Source of the DNA: Opisthocomus hoazin
Lineage: Eukaryota; Chordata; Aves; Opisthocomiformes; Opisthocomidae
Assembly: GCF_030867145.1 (NCBI RefSeq)
Contig: NC_134433.1
Span: 12,971,216-13,035,215, forward strand
Direction: 5' to 3'
DNA: 64,000 nt
Shown here: positions 27,001 to 41,300 of the stretch, one piece after another
How the letters are laid out: each line of letters opens with the position of its first letter
Numbering within the stretch: position 1 is the first letter of the stretch
Notes under the pieces: model-generated
The model's database searches: none
What the model saw: the letters and a program-made list of their open reading frames with translations, nothing else
Told to the model about the DNA's origin: nothing
Made by a program: the position numbers and the translations under genes

Positions 27001-30000
27001 TGAATATAGTGCTATTTCCAGGTCCCTCAGCTCAGTTTCAGAGTTTTTGGTCACATCTTATAAGCCTTTTTTTTTCTTTTTCTTTTGTTTTTTTTTGTGA
27101 TGAGGGCCTCAGAAACCATTCCCAGCTCAGCCAAAAATGGTTGCATGTATCAGGCTAAGCTTTCATCAAAACGTGGTCAGTATGGGAAAGGTATCTGAAA
27201 TCTGCACTGGCACAACAAATTGTTGGAGTGGCTTCTTCCGCCCGTAAATGAGCAAGTATCTCTGAGAAACCCTCTGTACAAGTAGGGGAAAGAAAGAAGC
27301 AAAGTACAGAAGCAGGCTGCTCCTGACCTTCTTTTCTAGCTGCTGTCCCACAGTAGATCTGCAGCACTTATCTCTAGCAAACAGTGCCTGACTTGGGGAC
27401 AGGTTTGTGGAACTAGTTTAAGCACAAAGCTGTCAGCTGTTTGGACAGAGCATAGGAAGGTGGCTCAACCAGGCCCACCCAGTCAACATCCTGCACCCTC
27501 AGCAGTCATCCAGACTTTGTTTCTTCAATGCTCATTCCCAAATCGTTGTAGGATTTGGACGTGTCACATCAAATCAGTTTTAATTCCCTGCTAGCAGCAA
27601 GTTGTAGATGAAGATCTGGTGGGGAGAGCATGAGCCAAGATGGCAGGATGCCATTTAACTGAGTTCTGACTCTAGTCTCTTCAGTTCCCTCACCTATGAA
27701 AGAGGAGTATTAACGCCAGCTTCTTTCCTAGGACTTTCTCTTTGTTCAGTTTTGGGATGCAGCAACGAGCTCTGTGTATACTGTGTGCAGTTCAGAGACA
27801 GAACAAGGAACTGCAGTGGGAGATGTCACTGCTAGGTGTCCGGGCTTGTCTGGACTGAAGCACCTTCATGTGCTGTTCATGCAGGTTTGTTAGATACACT
27901 ATGGTCCCAAATACGGGCTGTGCCTCAGATTGGTTCTGGATTGAAACAGACCCACATGTAGACAACATTTCCATTTCTCTAGCAGCATCAGGAGACTCCT
28001 GAAGCTATGTGAAAGCGTTGCTGCTCTGATTACATCACATCTGACATGACCTACAAACACCAAAGGAACGGGGAGCTCCCATGCTGCTGCTTACGCTAAG
28101 CCTTTCCAAATATAGTTCCAGTCTCATTGAAATTCCCAGTATTTATAATTCGATCTGGCAGGCGAGCAGGGCTGTGCATCAGAGGGGCTTAATGAAACAA
28201 GAGTGATGCTGGGATTGAGGCTGTCTGGCTAGAGCTGAAAGGCATGTTCAGGCCATGGAAATGTGCTGCTCTCCTGTTGGTAAGAGGGAACTGTTTGTGG
28301 GGGAACCTGTGTAAGCCCGTGTGATCAGGGAATCCACAGAAAATCTCTCTGCAAATGCAAAAGCCGGCTAAGCCTTGCATTGCCTCAGCGATATGCAAAT
28401 GAGCACCCTAAATATCCTGCTTTGCTTTCTAATGCCTTTAGCCAGCATAAACATGACAGGCTTTTTATAATCTGTAATCAAGTTCTCCAGCCCAGGCACA
28501 AGCGCATAGGCTTGTTTCAGGCAGCCGAGACAGCTGCTGGCTATGCATCCACCCCTGCTGCTGGCCCCATCCAGCCGTAACCAGCGCTCTTCCAGAAGAA
28601 TTGGGGTGCAAATGTCTGTCAGGAGCCATGCAAGCCTTTAGCACACACAGATCTGCTAATAATCTTCTCATTCTAGGCATACTTGCTGCCTAAGTGATTT
28701 GGAAGTAGAAAGCCAAGCTGGACAGGCTGCAGGCTTCATGCGCTTCTATTCTAGGCCTAATCCACTGGCTATATTGATCTTGCCCTTTCTGCCAACCTAG
28801 AGAGGTTGTATTACACTGTTAATCCCATCCTGCCCAGGTCACAGTGACAACAGGCTCTGAAAAGCTTCACCTGCTGGTGTCACAGGAGGAGACTCATCAA
28901 TGGCAGCACTTCTCTTCCCTGCTTGGCAGGGAGCAGCCTGTTTCTCTGAACCCTTTTCCATCTCTCCCTGGACTGTACATTCCTTCCCTGCTTCATTTCA
29001 TCTCACGTTCCCAGGCAGAGCAGCCTTTGCTGTCAGCACGCAGAGATCCTGGTCGTATCACTAACACAGAGACTCTTAACAGTGCCCTTCGTTCTCTGGG
29101 GCCTGGATGCCATTGCTTTGACCGGTCCAAACGAGAGGGCCCAGGAGCTCAGGCTGCTCAGTGCTGAAATCACTTGCAGTTGTTTGGAGCCCTCATTGCT
29201 GAGCTTTGGGGAACAAAAGGGCATAATCAGTGCATGAATTAATATTTCCTAGGGAAAAAATTGTGACGAAAGGGAGAGCGCCTTTTGTTAACAGAGCAGC
29301 CCATGCTTCAGAGACTGGTGGTGGGTAACCCTGCACCTCTTCCCGTCATGGCAAGCAGGCATTCAGGTGGCACCGCAGGGTCCGCTCACAGCGGACCCAG
29401 GAAAGGAAAGACCCATTGCCCCGTGTTTGCTCTAGCCCTGTCCTCCCCAGTAAGCACTGGAAAGCAAACAGGTGGCCAGCGGGAATGCTGTAGTCCCAGC
29501 GGGGCAGCGGCCGCGGTGCCGACGGGGCAGGGGCCGTGGTCCCGGCGGGGCAGGGGCCGTGGTGCCGGCGGGGCAGGGGCCGTGGTGCCGGCGGGGCAGG
29601 GGCCGTGGTGCCGGCGGGGAAGGGGCCGCGGTGCCGCTCCCTGCGCGGCGGGCGGACACCGCCACCTCCCGGCAGGCCGGGCCTGCAGCGAGCGGCCCCG
29701 AGCCCGGGAGAGCTCCGCCGGTGCCTGGCTCAGCACGGACTCGGGGCAGCGCCCGTCCGGGTGGAAGGGCCGGTGATGTCCCTTGAGGCCTCTGCCGCTG
29801 CCCATTGCTGCCCACAGCAGGCGAAAATCGCTACTTTGAACGCTGTGCCCACCCTGCTGGGGAGTCACGTCCCGGGGTCAGTGCAGAAGGAGAGCGGGAG
29901 GGGAGCGTGGTCCTGCAGCCTGCTGTGACGCTGAAATAAGAGTTACCAGTTTTGCTTTGGAGAGTGGAAAAGGCTGTTGAAAAGTTGAAACATATTGTAC

Positions 30001-33000
30001 ATCCTTCTCTTGAAGGAGAGAGAAGAAAGAAAGGAATTGAAAGATCCTGAAGATGTGCTGGAGGGAGCCTTTCAGGGCTGCCATGTCCTGCCATTGCAGG
30101 CTTTGGCTGGAATAACAGCAAGACCTTTCTTTGCAGTGAAATGAGTGGGTGTCACTGAGAAGCAGCAGGGGACAGGAATCACTTGCAAGGCAACTTGTGG
30201 AGGATCGTCCCATGCATGCTGTTTGTTCCTGGGTTCGGTGTGTCACAGACCCCTGCCTGGGGAAGGAATGGTGTGAGTGGGGTGTCTTTGAGCACCATGC
30301 TCTACCTTGGAGACTTTGAGGGGCTTCTTCCTTTCTCTCTCCAGGGAATTAATTCACCATAAGAGTAGCAGGTTTTGCTTTCCTATCTCATACTTGATAG
30401 AGGCTAGACTGAAGGATTTACCACGTGTCCGCAGTGGGGAAGTTAGCAGCAAGTTGACTGTTCAGGTCCTTGTGGGATGAGATTCCTTAGCAGATCTGCA
30501 CAGAGCACTCCTATTAGAGGCTTCGTCACCTCTCTCACAGAAACCCACCTCACGTAGTTACTCTTGTCGGAAAAGGTGTTTGCTTCTGCCTCTGTCTTGG
30601 ACAGTCTTTTCCCTTAGGAGGACACAAGGCCTGCCTACATTTTAGAGCCAAGAGGTATTTGAGCACCACCAGTTCGCTTTGTGTTCAGGACATAACAGCT
30701 TCAGCAATATTAGACATAAGCACAGGCTTCACACACTAAAATGGTCCATCAGGCAGCCTTTGTAGCAATTCAGCATTGTTCTTTCTCTCCTTTGTATAAT
30801 TTCACTGTTTAAGAGCACACTGAAGAAAACCTCATTGCAAATCTAATTGAGTATCTGACCACCTTTGTAAACAGTGACTTTGGACTCTTCTGTTGAACTT
30901 TAATGCAATGTCTGAAGTGTGGAGCATAATCACAGCAGCCTCCAAGCCCCAAGAAATCCCAAACCTGCTCCCTTGAGAGCTACAGGCACTTAATGGGACC
31001 ATCAGTAGCTCTGAGCTCATCAGTGAAGACAATTTAGCCATGGTGAAAAAAATAGCAATTGACTTTTGAGTTCAAGGGGCTCTTTAAAACAGAAAACAAA
31101 TTCCACACAATAGAATCTTTGTATATGTTACCTTCACCTGCTTCATCGCAAACATCTGAGCAATGAATTGTGGAACTCTATTAAAGTGTAACTGCCTCTC
31201 TGAGTTCATATTTGATACAGCTGTTCCTGAATCTTGTAAATATTTTTTCTGTAGCTAAGAATTGGAGTATAAAGAGGAAATTTCATTCTCGTAGCTGAAC
31301 CAGAGACTGCTGTTTTAAATTTCCATGGTATGATACAGTGCAGCATTCAGAGACCCATCCTGTGCTTTTTCCTTTGAGTCTAACTGTGTAGGAATAACTT
31401 AAATTATAAGCAAAAAAACCCCCCAAACCTGCTGGTATTCAGAGCTAGCTTTGCTTTCGACAGACCACATACAGAACAAGAACCAGTACAAATGGTCATT
31501 GACATGCACTGGGCACAAAGAAATCCTGGTGGAAGCACAAGTAGAAGTTGCTCCACTTTTGCACAAAAAGGATCCCCATGGCCAGCAATACAGGGGAGCC
31601 CACAAAGACCTGCTGAGCCTGGAGAGGTGGGAACCTTACAAGAATATTGTTTCGAAACATTTATCCTCTTTCTCTGTGTAGGGTGCCGTGTACTTATGCT
31701 TGAATCAGTAAATCTCTTTCGGAAGTACATCTCTGTCCTGGATGTACCCATCTCCTGCCTCCTGCCCAGAGATGCTCTCTTCATACTCACAGAGGAGGAG
31801 ACTGAACAAGCCAAGGTGAGATGCATGGTACCTGCTTAACCTGTTTGAGTAGCTCATCATCGTTGTGAAGACTTTAGTCAGAAGTGTCATATTCACAGAG
31901 AACTTCACAAATAATTATGTACATGGATTATAAATGTCGTTAATGAAAGATCTTTAGTGATTTGTAAAACATGAATGGACAAGATGGGTTGCTTCACGTG
32001 CTGTGTGGAAAGCAGGGCAGCACTGAGCAGATTTGTAGCTCAGAGATCTTCGGTAGTCACAGTGCACTGAGTTTTACACTGTGTCCAGGGATGTATGATG
32101 TATTTCAAAGGAGACTGGATCAAACTTGATATTCTGATCATGTGAGTGGCCTGTCAAAGAATGGCATGACTGTGTGCCAGGAACAGCGTCCTTGGATCAT
32201 AACTTAAAGATGGAGACAGCCTGTGAACTTGTGGTACAAAGCTCTTTATGAGTTCCCTTCTCTACTGTGTATTTTTTAAGCTATTTTGCTGCATGAGATC
32301 TGACATATTCAGTCCGCAGTTCACTATATCAGTATCTGGTTAGGTCTCCTTCCGTAGCATGAAAGTATTTGCCCAGTAAACAGTCCTGATAAGCCACAAA
32401 TTACAGAGCTTTGCTGCTTTTGAGGCTGCTAAAAGATAGAGTTACATATGGAATCTGCTCTGATAAAGGTGGCATTATTCCTTTATGTTTTTTGTTTCTG
32501 AAATCTGATCTTTCTAAGCTGATGTACTATAAATAGATGAAGTTAAGTTACAGTTGGCCATCTATGATCAGAAGCAGCATACGAAGAGTTCTCAGATACA
32601 CAGCTATCGGGTTTCTGCTTCCCCAGCATGTGAATGGCCAGATGTGAGATCGCACAGGAAGAGTTCTATGTGACAAAGAAACTGTCACAGCACCAATCTG
32701 CAGCGGACAATGTTCTTTCTGGCAGGACCCCTCTGAACACTAGGCAGCACAATGCCAGTGCCACAGGGGCAGCCTGGCCTCTCCCTGCCCTTTGGCCCCA
32801 CTGAGTAGGCAGCCTTCTATCTCTCACTACTTCTTCCCTGCTCACTGAAAACAGGCTGTCCTATAAATCGGCAGTGAACTTCAAAGGAGGCCTAGGAAAC
32901 TGCCCTCACATGAGGTGTGGAAGGTTCTTGTAATGCTTTCTCAACTATTTTTCCTTCTAGAGCGCCATGCGGTGTCATCGCAGCCAGCTCCTCTGGTTTC

Positions 33001-33059
33001 GCCACATCTATATGCTTTTCTCACGTTATATGGTGATCAACTCACTCCGCCTTCTGTAA
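11948..33059 (+). CDS. PIGL: PIGL, N-acetylglucosaminylphosphatidylinositol de-N-acetylase (3' part, five coding exons)
   Basis: The enzyme removes the acetyl group from GlcNAc-PI, the second step of GPI-anchor synthesis, on the cytoplasmic face of the ER. The coding exons are 11948-12038, 18741-18808, 26709-26740, 31682-31815 and 32961-33059, all GT-AG and all in phase. Joined, they read from the equivalent of human residue 112 to the stop, including GVSGHANH (the conserved His-rich metal-site motif of the PIG-L/LmbE family), RKYISVLD and the C-terminal CHRSQLLWF. The exon lengths 91, 68, 32, 134 and 99 nt match the human exon pattern as I recall it. The membrane anchor and the HPDDE catalytic motif must be in exons upstream of base 1; I searched the first 12 kb and saw neither. 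The gene converges on CENPV. Confidence 0.95.
15677..15830 (+). repeat. Diverged direct repeat, copy A
   Basis: About 154 bases resembling 16428-16580 in order: cccagca-cac, gctcc-atttcaga/aaacag-tgtgg, atttcaatg, tcaag-atatttccta, cagcctt-tgctcc. Lies in a PIGL intron. Confidence 0.6.
16428..16580 (+). repeat. Diverged direct repeat, copy B
   Basis: Second copy of the element at 15677-15830, same orientation, about 750 bases apart, with substitutions and small indels. Either two insertions of an old repeat or an old local duplication. Confidence 0.6.
18741..18808 (+). CDS. PIGL: PIGL coding exon with GVSGHANH motif
   Basis: The acceptor is ttgcag and the donor is TTAAG|gtacag; 68 nt. It encodes [18 protein letters not shown] followed by HTALR. 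The HxNH motif carries a His expected to help bind the catalytic metal in this deacetylase family. Confidence 0.95.
20085..20265 (+). mobile_element. MIR-like SINE relic
   Basis: tttgatcccagctctactgt, then gctgtgcagaaatcactttc, then ttaggtttcctgtgcctgca and gtggggatgttaaccc, follow the MIR consensus with substitutions. Confidence 0.6.
20864..20893 (+). repeat. 15-bp perfect tandem duplication
   Basis: gggagatagacttct occurs twice in direct succession. Probably a replication-slippage duplication. Confidence 0.9.
26709..26740 (+). CDS. PIGL: PIGL 32-nt micro-exon
   Basis: A very short exon between cttcacag and gtatgt. It encodes [12 protein letters not shown] with split codons at both ends, matching human RALHSEGKLPKG. 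Automated gene finders can miss an exon this small, but the frame of the neighbouring exons requires it. Confidence 0.92.
27650..27740 (+). mobile_element. Possible MIR fragment
   Basis: ttcagttccctcacctatga followed by aagaggagtattaacgccag resembles the MIR segment cagtttcctcatctgtaaaa tgggataataa. Short and weak. Confidence 0.35.
29470..29900. other. Orphan CpG-rich patch in PIGL intron
   Basis: GC- and CpG-dense sequence around the minisatellite, standing out from AT-richer flanks. No promoter motif or exon is recognisable, so I call it only a compositional feature. Confidence 0.6.
29481..29641 (+). repeat. 23-bp GC-rich minisatellite, about seven copies
   Basis: The unit gcaggggccgtggtgccggc + ggg starts at 29504, 29527, 29550, 29573, 29596 and 29619, exactly 23 bases apart; a degenerate unit precedes from 29481. 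Because 23 is not a multiple of three, all frames read through it, giving spurious Gly/Pro/Arg-rich ORFs on both strands. Confidence 0.92.
31682..31815 (+). CDS. PIGL: PIGL coding exon, penultimate
   Basis: The acceptor is tctgtgtag and the donor is GCCAAG|gtgaga; 134 nt. It encodes [20 protein letters not shown], then [15 protein letters not shown] and an acidic TEEETEQAK end, aligning with human [20 protein letters not shown]. Confidence 0.95.
31816..32960 (+). other. PIGL: PIGL last intron
   Basis: A 1.1-kb intron bounded by gtgaga and ttctag. I see nothing else in it. Confidence 0.85.
32961..33059 (+). CDS. PIGL: PIGL terminal coding exon and stop
   Basis: The acceptor is ttccttctag. 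It encodes [20 protein letters not shown], then [12 protein letters not shown] and TAA at 33057-33059. This 32-residue tail is the same length as the human tail and keeps [10 protein letters not shown]. Confidence 0.95.
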   Translation, partial: SAMRCHRSQLLWFRHIYMLFSRYMVINSLRLL

Positions 33060-33575
33060 AAGAGACACCACTCACAACTTCCAGTGTAAAAGAATGAGTG
33101 AAAAAAAGACCATGCCAGGCCAAGGACTAAAGAAAACTCACCTGTTATGTGCTCAGGAGGCCAGGATTCTTCGTGTAGCATTCTTTCAGACTACAAAAAA
33201 TAGGCTGTATGAACTTACTTCTGAATATCTTGTTGCCTGATACATTGAGACGAACAGGGTTTAAGAACTACCCTATTTTCTCACTGTAGAAGCTTAAATA
33301 GGATGAAATTTGGATTAACCTAATTAGGACTAAAATGCAGGAGTGTTCTGCATTGGAGAAGATATGGCACAAGGTATTTTTGCCCAAGAAAATACAGCTG
33401 TGAGGACTACCTGGCAACTATCTCTTGGTGCTTTTGTAAAATGCAAGTATCAGGAATGATTTTGCAAAAATCATGCTATCGCCACAGATGAAACCAGAAC
33501 CACAAGACCTGTCTTATTCATTCAGAACTTTAAAAAGCCAAAGCTTATGAATAAAGCATCAGAAACCATACAAAT
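33060..33575 (+). other. PIGL: PIGL 3' untranslated region
   Basis: Non-coding sequence after the stop, ending shortly after the first AATAAA at 33550-33555. The cleavage site is inferred, not seen. Confidence 0.6.
33550..33555 (+). terminator. PIGL: Poly(A) signal AATAAA of PIGL
   Basis: A canonical hexamer about 490 bases after the PIGL stop and upstream of the convergent CENPV 3' end. I noticed no other AATAAA between the stop and this site. Confidence 0.6.
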
Positions 33576-34679
33576 TTCTCTAATTGCACTAATCTTTGCT
33601 GCTACTGCTGCTTCTTTCATACACATCGTGTTGCAGGCATGTCCCTCATGAAACACAAGCATTTCTTCTTGCTTGAGAACATGGAGCTTGAGATCAACTC
33701 AGAGAGTCTCAACAGGATGTAAGAATAAGGCGCAAGAGACCCAGACTGTAACTAGGTCTTTTACAGAACACGTGCAGAGATAAAAATTGCAAGAGATGTT
33801 TCAAAAGCTGTTCCACTTATGTAAATGACAAGTGCAAGAGTTAAAGATCCTCTCTCTTTACGTTAAAAGGTAAGCGAAGCAGCTTTCAGGGTGTCATTTC
33901 TTAGTCAATGTAGACATTTTACTAGGGATTTGGGTTTCCGTGGAATCATGGTGGAGCAAAGTCAGCAACACTCAGCATTTCTGTAGGCCTATGCATTCAT
34001 TGCTGTGGGCTCACGTCTGCAGGAGGCATCTTTCCTGCCTCTACACAGCTAGTCATTGCATAGTCAAGATCAGAGCCCAAAGTACCAGATCCTGATCTGT
34101 TGCTGTGAGCACGTCCTCCTCCTGAAGATGACAAACGAGCTCCTGGTCGTACTGAAGCACGTGCCCATTGTACGAGTATGACAGTGTTGAACTCTGTTCC
34201 CTGGCCATGAGTCAGTGCCTAAGCATATGCGTGCTCAGCCTTAAGACCATGAGTAAGTCCAGGCTTAAGCAAAACAGGACTCAATCACATGAATAACTTC
34301 AGTGGCCCCTCTCTTGCATACAGCTAAGCACCTGTGCACTGAACTTGAGCCTATGCTTTACTGAACCTGAGCCTGCTACGCTCTTTCAAATCCCCTTTAA
34401 ATCCATGGCCAATTCATTGAAGTCAATGGAGAAAAAACAGTGTAAGTTAGTATTAAGTCCTAAGCAAGAGATTATCTTACATATGGCATTTTTCTAAGCC
34501 AGACTTGAAACACAGGAAATATCCATACAAAGATTAGATTTTTTTTTTTTGTACTTTGCTCTGTTTGTTGTGATTTAAACTTTAGCACAGCTAAGGGCAA
34601 AGTACCAAAATAGCAGTCCTGGGGTGGTTTACAGAACAGAGGTAGTTTGAAAACTGAAAGTCACAAATGAATGGGACAG
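33576..34679. other. PIGL-CENPV convergent intergenic spacer
   Basis: About 1.1 kb between the two gene tails. It contains a probable old interspersed repeat (about 34215-34460) and no coding signal. Confidence 0.7.
34215..34460. mobile_element. Probable ancient sauropsid interspersed repeat
   Basis: gcctaagcatatgcgtgctc, then ttaagaccatgagtaagtcc, and later ttcattgaagtcaatggaga, are phrases I associate with an abundant old repeat in turtle, crocodile and bird DNA (taagcatgtgctta / attgaagtcaatgg). I cannot name the family with certainty. Confidence 0.35.
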
Positions 34680-34816
34680 GCAGCATAAAAAGATTTATTT
34701 AAGAAACAGAGAACACATAACAACAATGTAGAGACTGATTTTGCCAACCCTCACCCGGGAAAGCCCAGACTATAGTTCCACGGCAGTGCTCCAAGTTCAG
34801 CTGCTGGAAGGGTGTG
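34680..34816 (-). other. CENPV: CENPV 3' untranslated region
   Basis: A short 3' UTR inferred from the stop at 34817 to just past the poly(A) hexamer at 34699-34694. Confidence 0.6.
34694..34699 (-). terminator. CENPV: Poly(A) signal AATAAA of CENPV
   Basis: AATAAA on the minus strand, about 120 bases after the CENPV stop. The transcript end would be near 34680, leaving about 1.1 kb to the PIGL end. Confidence 0.65.
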
Positions 34817-38092
<3,276 letters not shown>

Positions 38093-38118
38093 GCGCCGCC
38101 GAGCGCCGTTGCGCCGCG

Positions 38119-38136
38119 CCCGCCAGGGGGCGCCAC
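38119..38136 (+). promoter_or_regulatory. Strong CTCF-like site
   Basis: The sequence cccgccagggggcgccac contains the CTCF core CCAGGGGGCGC with matching flanks. It sits 27 bases upstream of the chosen CENPV start codon, within the CpG island. Confidence 0.55.
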
Positions 38137-38162
38137 AGTGTGGCGGCGCCGCGCAGCGGGAC

Positions 38163-38195
38163 CGGGGGGCCGGCGGGGGGGGTGGGGGCGGGGGG
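38163..38195 (+). other. Potential G-quadruplex in CENPV promoter
   Basis: Several runs of at least three G separated by one to three bases on the plus strand, which is the non-coding template strand for CENPV. A motif observation only. Confidence 0.5.
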
Positions 38196-38330
38196 GTGCC
38201 GGACCGGGTCTCGCCGTTAACGGCGGGGCCGCGGAGGACGCTCCGGTGCCGGCATCGACATCGGCCCCCTCTGCCAGCTGCAACGCGGGGCGGCGGAACG
38301 AGCAAAACTGAGGATCACGGAAAATTCACG

Positions 38331-41300
38331 CCCCGCGCTGTTAGCCGGTTTCCCCCAAAGGGAAGCAGGCTCGCTTCGTGCTTGTAAAACACCTTGTAAT
38401 GGTCAAAACGCGCGTTGCCCACAAGCATTAGCAGGAGGTGTTTCCTTTAATTCTCAACCTATGGTGCCTCGCGCATTCAAGAATGTCAAGATGCTCTGCA
38501 GACCTGAGGGGCTGTTCAAAGTGTATTGTTCCACATCTCTGCTATGCACCTGCCCTCAATTAGAAACAAGACTGCTGTTGAACAGTACTGCGGCGGCTCG
38601 GGATGGCCCTTCGGAAGCGTGGTTAGTCCTTCCTCAGGTTTGAAATCATTACAGCAGCCTCGCGGAGAAATGGGTTCTAACATGATTCCCACTAGCCAGC
38701 TTCTCACAGATTCTGTCACCAACGTCTTAAAAGTTATAAAGGAAAACAATCCAGATAGTATATATCTTAAAAAAAAAAAAAAAGCATAGGAAAACGTGAA
38801 AGCACATCTCCAGTAGTAGTAAATATCTTAGAAAAGGTTATTGAACATCTGAAAGACAACGCTGTTTCTCAGCTACAACTATTCGATGCAGGGGAGAAGT
38901 ACAAAACTTGTAGGTGTCCAAGTCACCTTCGGTTGGGGCAAAAACCCCCATCACTCCAAGGATGAATCTTTGCGCCCAGTGTTGCAGGACTGGGAATTTA
39001 TTTTATAGTAGAAAAATTGTATTTTCAACAGGACTTAATGTCTTGCTCTTCTCAGGACGGGGAACTGGGAAAGATGTAAACAAGTGAGCTGACAGTCTGT
39101 GGTGGGGTAGAAGAGGCACCAAAGGGTCCTATCTCGGCCAGGAATACAGCAAAGCAACTGGACAAGGATGAAACAGCTATCAGCACTCTCTGGTCTGGAA
39201 AAGAGCTTTAAAAACATGCGACTCCAGCATGTGGGCTCTCTCCTGAGATGGCACATACCAGGACTTGCATAACAATCCTGTGGCTCAGCACCTCTCTTCT
39301 CTGATGACAGGAAAGGACGCTGAGTTACAGCTTCCTGTTATTCCTCATGGGAACCTCTGTACTAGTTACTCATCCTAATGGAACCATTTTAATACACCGC
39401 ATGTGTCAAATGGCCCATGCCAGCACGTTCATCTGTAGCTCCTGACCGGAGCCACTCCCAGACCTTTAGTCACACTAGGTTTCATGTTAGTCACCTTATA
39501 TTTTAGGAGGAAAAGTCACTGAGATGAAACTGGAGACCGTGAACTGAAACCGTGCCCGTGCAGTTTGCGGCATGGCTTCATTTGCCTTCCGTGCAGGGTA
39601 GGGCCAGCAGCGGTTGCAGGTTTCGGGGGTTTTCAGCCTATGTGGTCTATCCTTTTCCAAAAACAGTTAACTGCACTAAACTGAAAGCCAGAACACATTT
39701 TAGGAGCTTGTTAGTGATCTGTTCACACAAATGGCCTCCTCTCCACAAGGCAGGAGACGCTAGCACTTGCATGTTCTCAAAAAGCAGTTCTACTGAGAAA
39801 AATGAAGTGAATACACAGTCCGTGTAATATCTGCATCCCCCTGCAATTCATTCATCTTATTTTAAATGTAGAAAGTGTTTCAAGAAGCAAAATTCTGTTC
39901 CCCTGTGACACTTCAGGTTAAAGAACTGGAAGACAAAATGGAAGAACAAAATGCAGTTTTGTTTCTGAAGGCTATAGTAAAGAAATCCTTCCTCTTTCAT
40001 TTGTTTCTTATTTTATTATAAAGGACTCTTAAAGCTCAAAACAGGATCTCACATAAATAATCATTCAAGAGCTTTATAGCAGGTCTCTGGCTGATGATAA
40101 ATTTCACTGGTATTCTGATGGCAAGCCCTAAATTTCAGTGGTTACATTCTGCCTTGTCCGTGTACCTGGGTGGCAGGTGCTTCCCAGTGCCCAAAGAGTT
40201 AACAGCTTTCAGTGGTACATGGTTACTTCCAAATCTGATTAAATGTTTGCCAAACTTTAGTCGAAGCCAATAGCTTAATGAAGAATGCTTTGCTCTTAAG
40301 CTTCTGAGACAAAATGGAGAAGGAAGAACTATTCAGAAAGATGATGGGTTGGACAAGAGGAAAAGTCCAGTAAATCACTGTTTGTTCTCTTTAGGTGTCT
40401 TGTGATATTCAAAGTTCAACAGCTGACATGTTTTAATGTTAAAGTACAAAGGCGGCTTGCTGTGCCATCTCAGCTCTGCTTGTATAACAATGACTCAGCT
40501 CTGCAGACCTGGCTTGCAGCCGCATTGAGATTCTGTCACGGCATTTTCATCGCAAAAGCAGCATGAAAGCAGCTACATGTTTGTGGGTTAAAGAGAATTA
40601 GGAACTGGATGCTTTTCATCTAATAAGCAGGGAACTAAAAGTAGTGTAAAGCTAACACCACATTTAAAAGAACTAGGTAGTTAAAACTATATAGTTTGGG
40701 CAGGGTAGAAAAATGTCAGTGCTTGGATTTTAGTCTAATTATGGTGGAGGGGGAAGCATTCTGGACATTCTCCTCACCATCAAGGGATCCAAGCTGGATC
40801 TGAGGACAAAGTACAGGAGATACCACATCTGAACCAACGCACGAAAGCTGTTCAGAACGGCCTTGACAGTATTTGGTTTTGTTCACTGTTAGAGAGGTTC
40901 CATTGGAACTTACTAATAATGACTAACAGCATTTTAGGACTTATTTCTTCTGTCTTTCTGTTTTTCAAGGTGCTTCTTTACTATCCTGCTGAAAAACCTC
41001 ACCCCAGAAGCCACATGCTAAATCGTCTCAGACGCAGCAGAGGGAACGTGAACAAAGAGAGCTCCTTCACTGCAGTGCAGCTTGGATCAGATCCAAAAGA
41101 CTCACAGGCAGGAGGCAGGCTGGAAAGATGCAGACAAGTAATTTTTAGAATAGTTATTAATTGTTGCTTTCACTGGCATAACATGCAGGCAGAAACCTGT
41201 GATTTTAGGCTGATGGCGTCTTTATAAAATGCCCTTTAGATGTCTCCTTACATAGCGAATTGCCATGTGTTCCTCTGGGTCATTTAGACCTACAGAGAAG

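Larger units (their letters stand above)
26741..31681 (+). other. PIGL: PIGL intron with orphan CpG-rich patch
   Basis: A 4.9-kb intron. It contains a weak MIR-like fragment near 27650-27740 and a GC-rich, CpG-dense patch at about 29470-29900 that includes a 23-bp minisatellite. The long overlapping ORFs there are produced by GC richness and the repeat. Confidence 0.8.

Noticed and set aside
29285-29928. Overlapping Gly/Pro/Arg-rich ORFs on both strands
   Set aside because: They come from GC-rich sequence and the 23-bp minisatellite, which is open in several frames; no domain or splice context.
38526-38790. 87-codon ORF ending in an A-run, considered as a processed pseudogene
   Set aside because: The A-run is suggestive, but the translation is not recognisable and no flanking direct repeat was seen.
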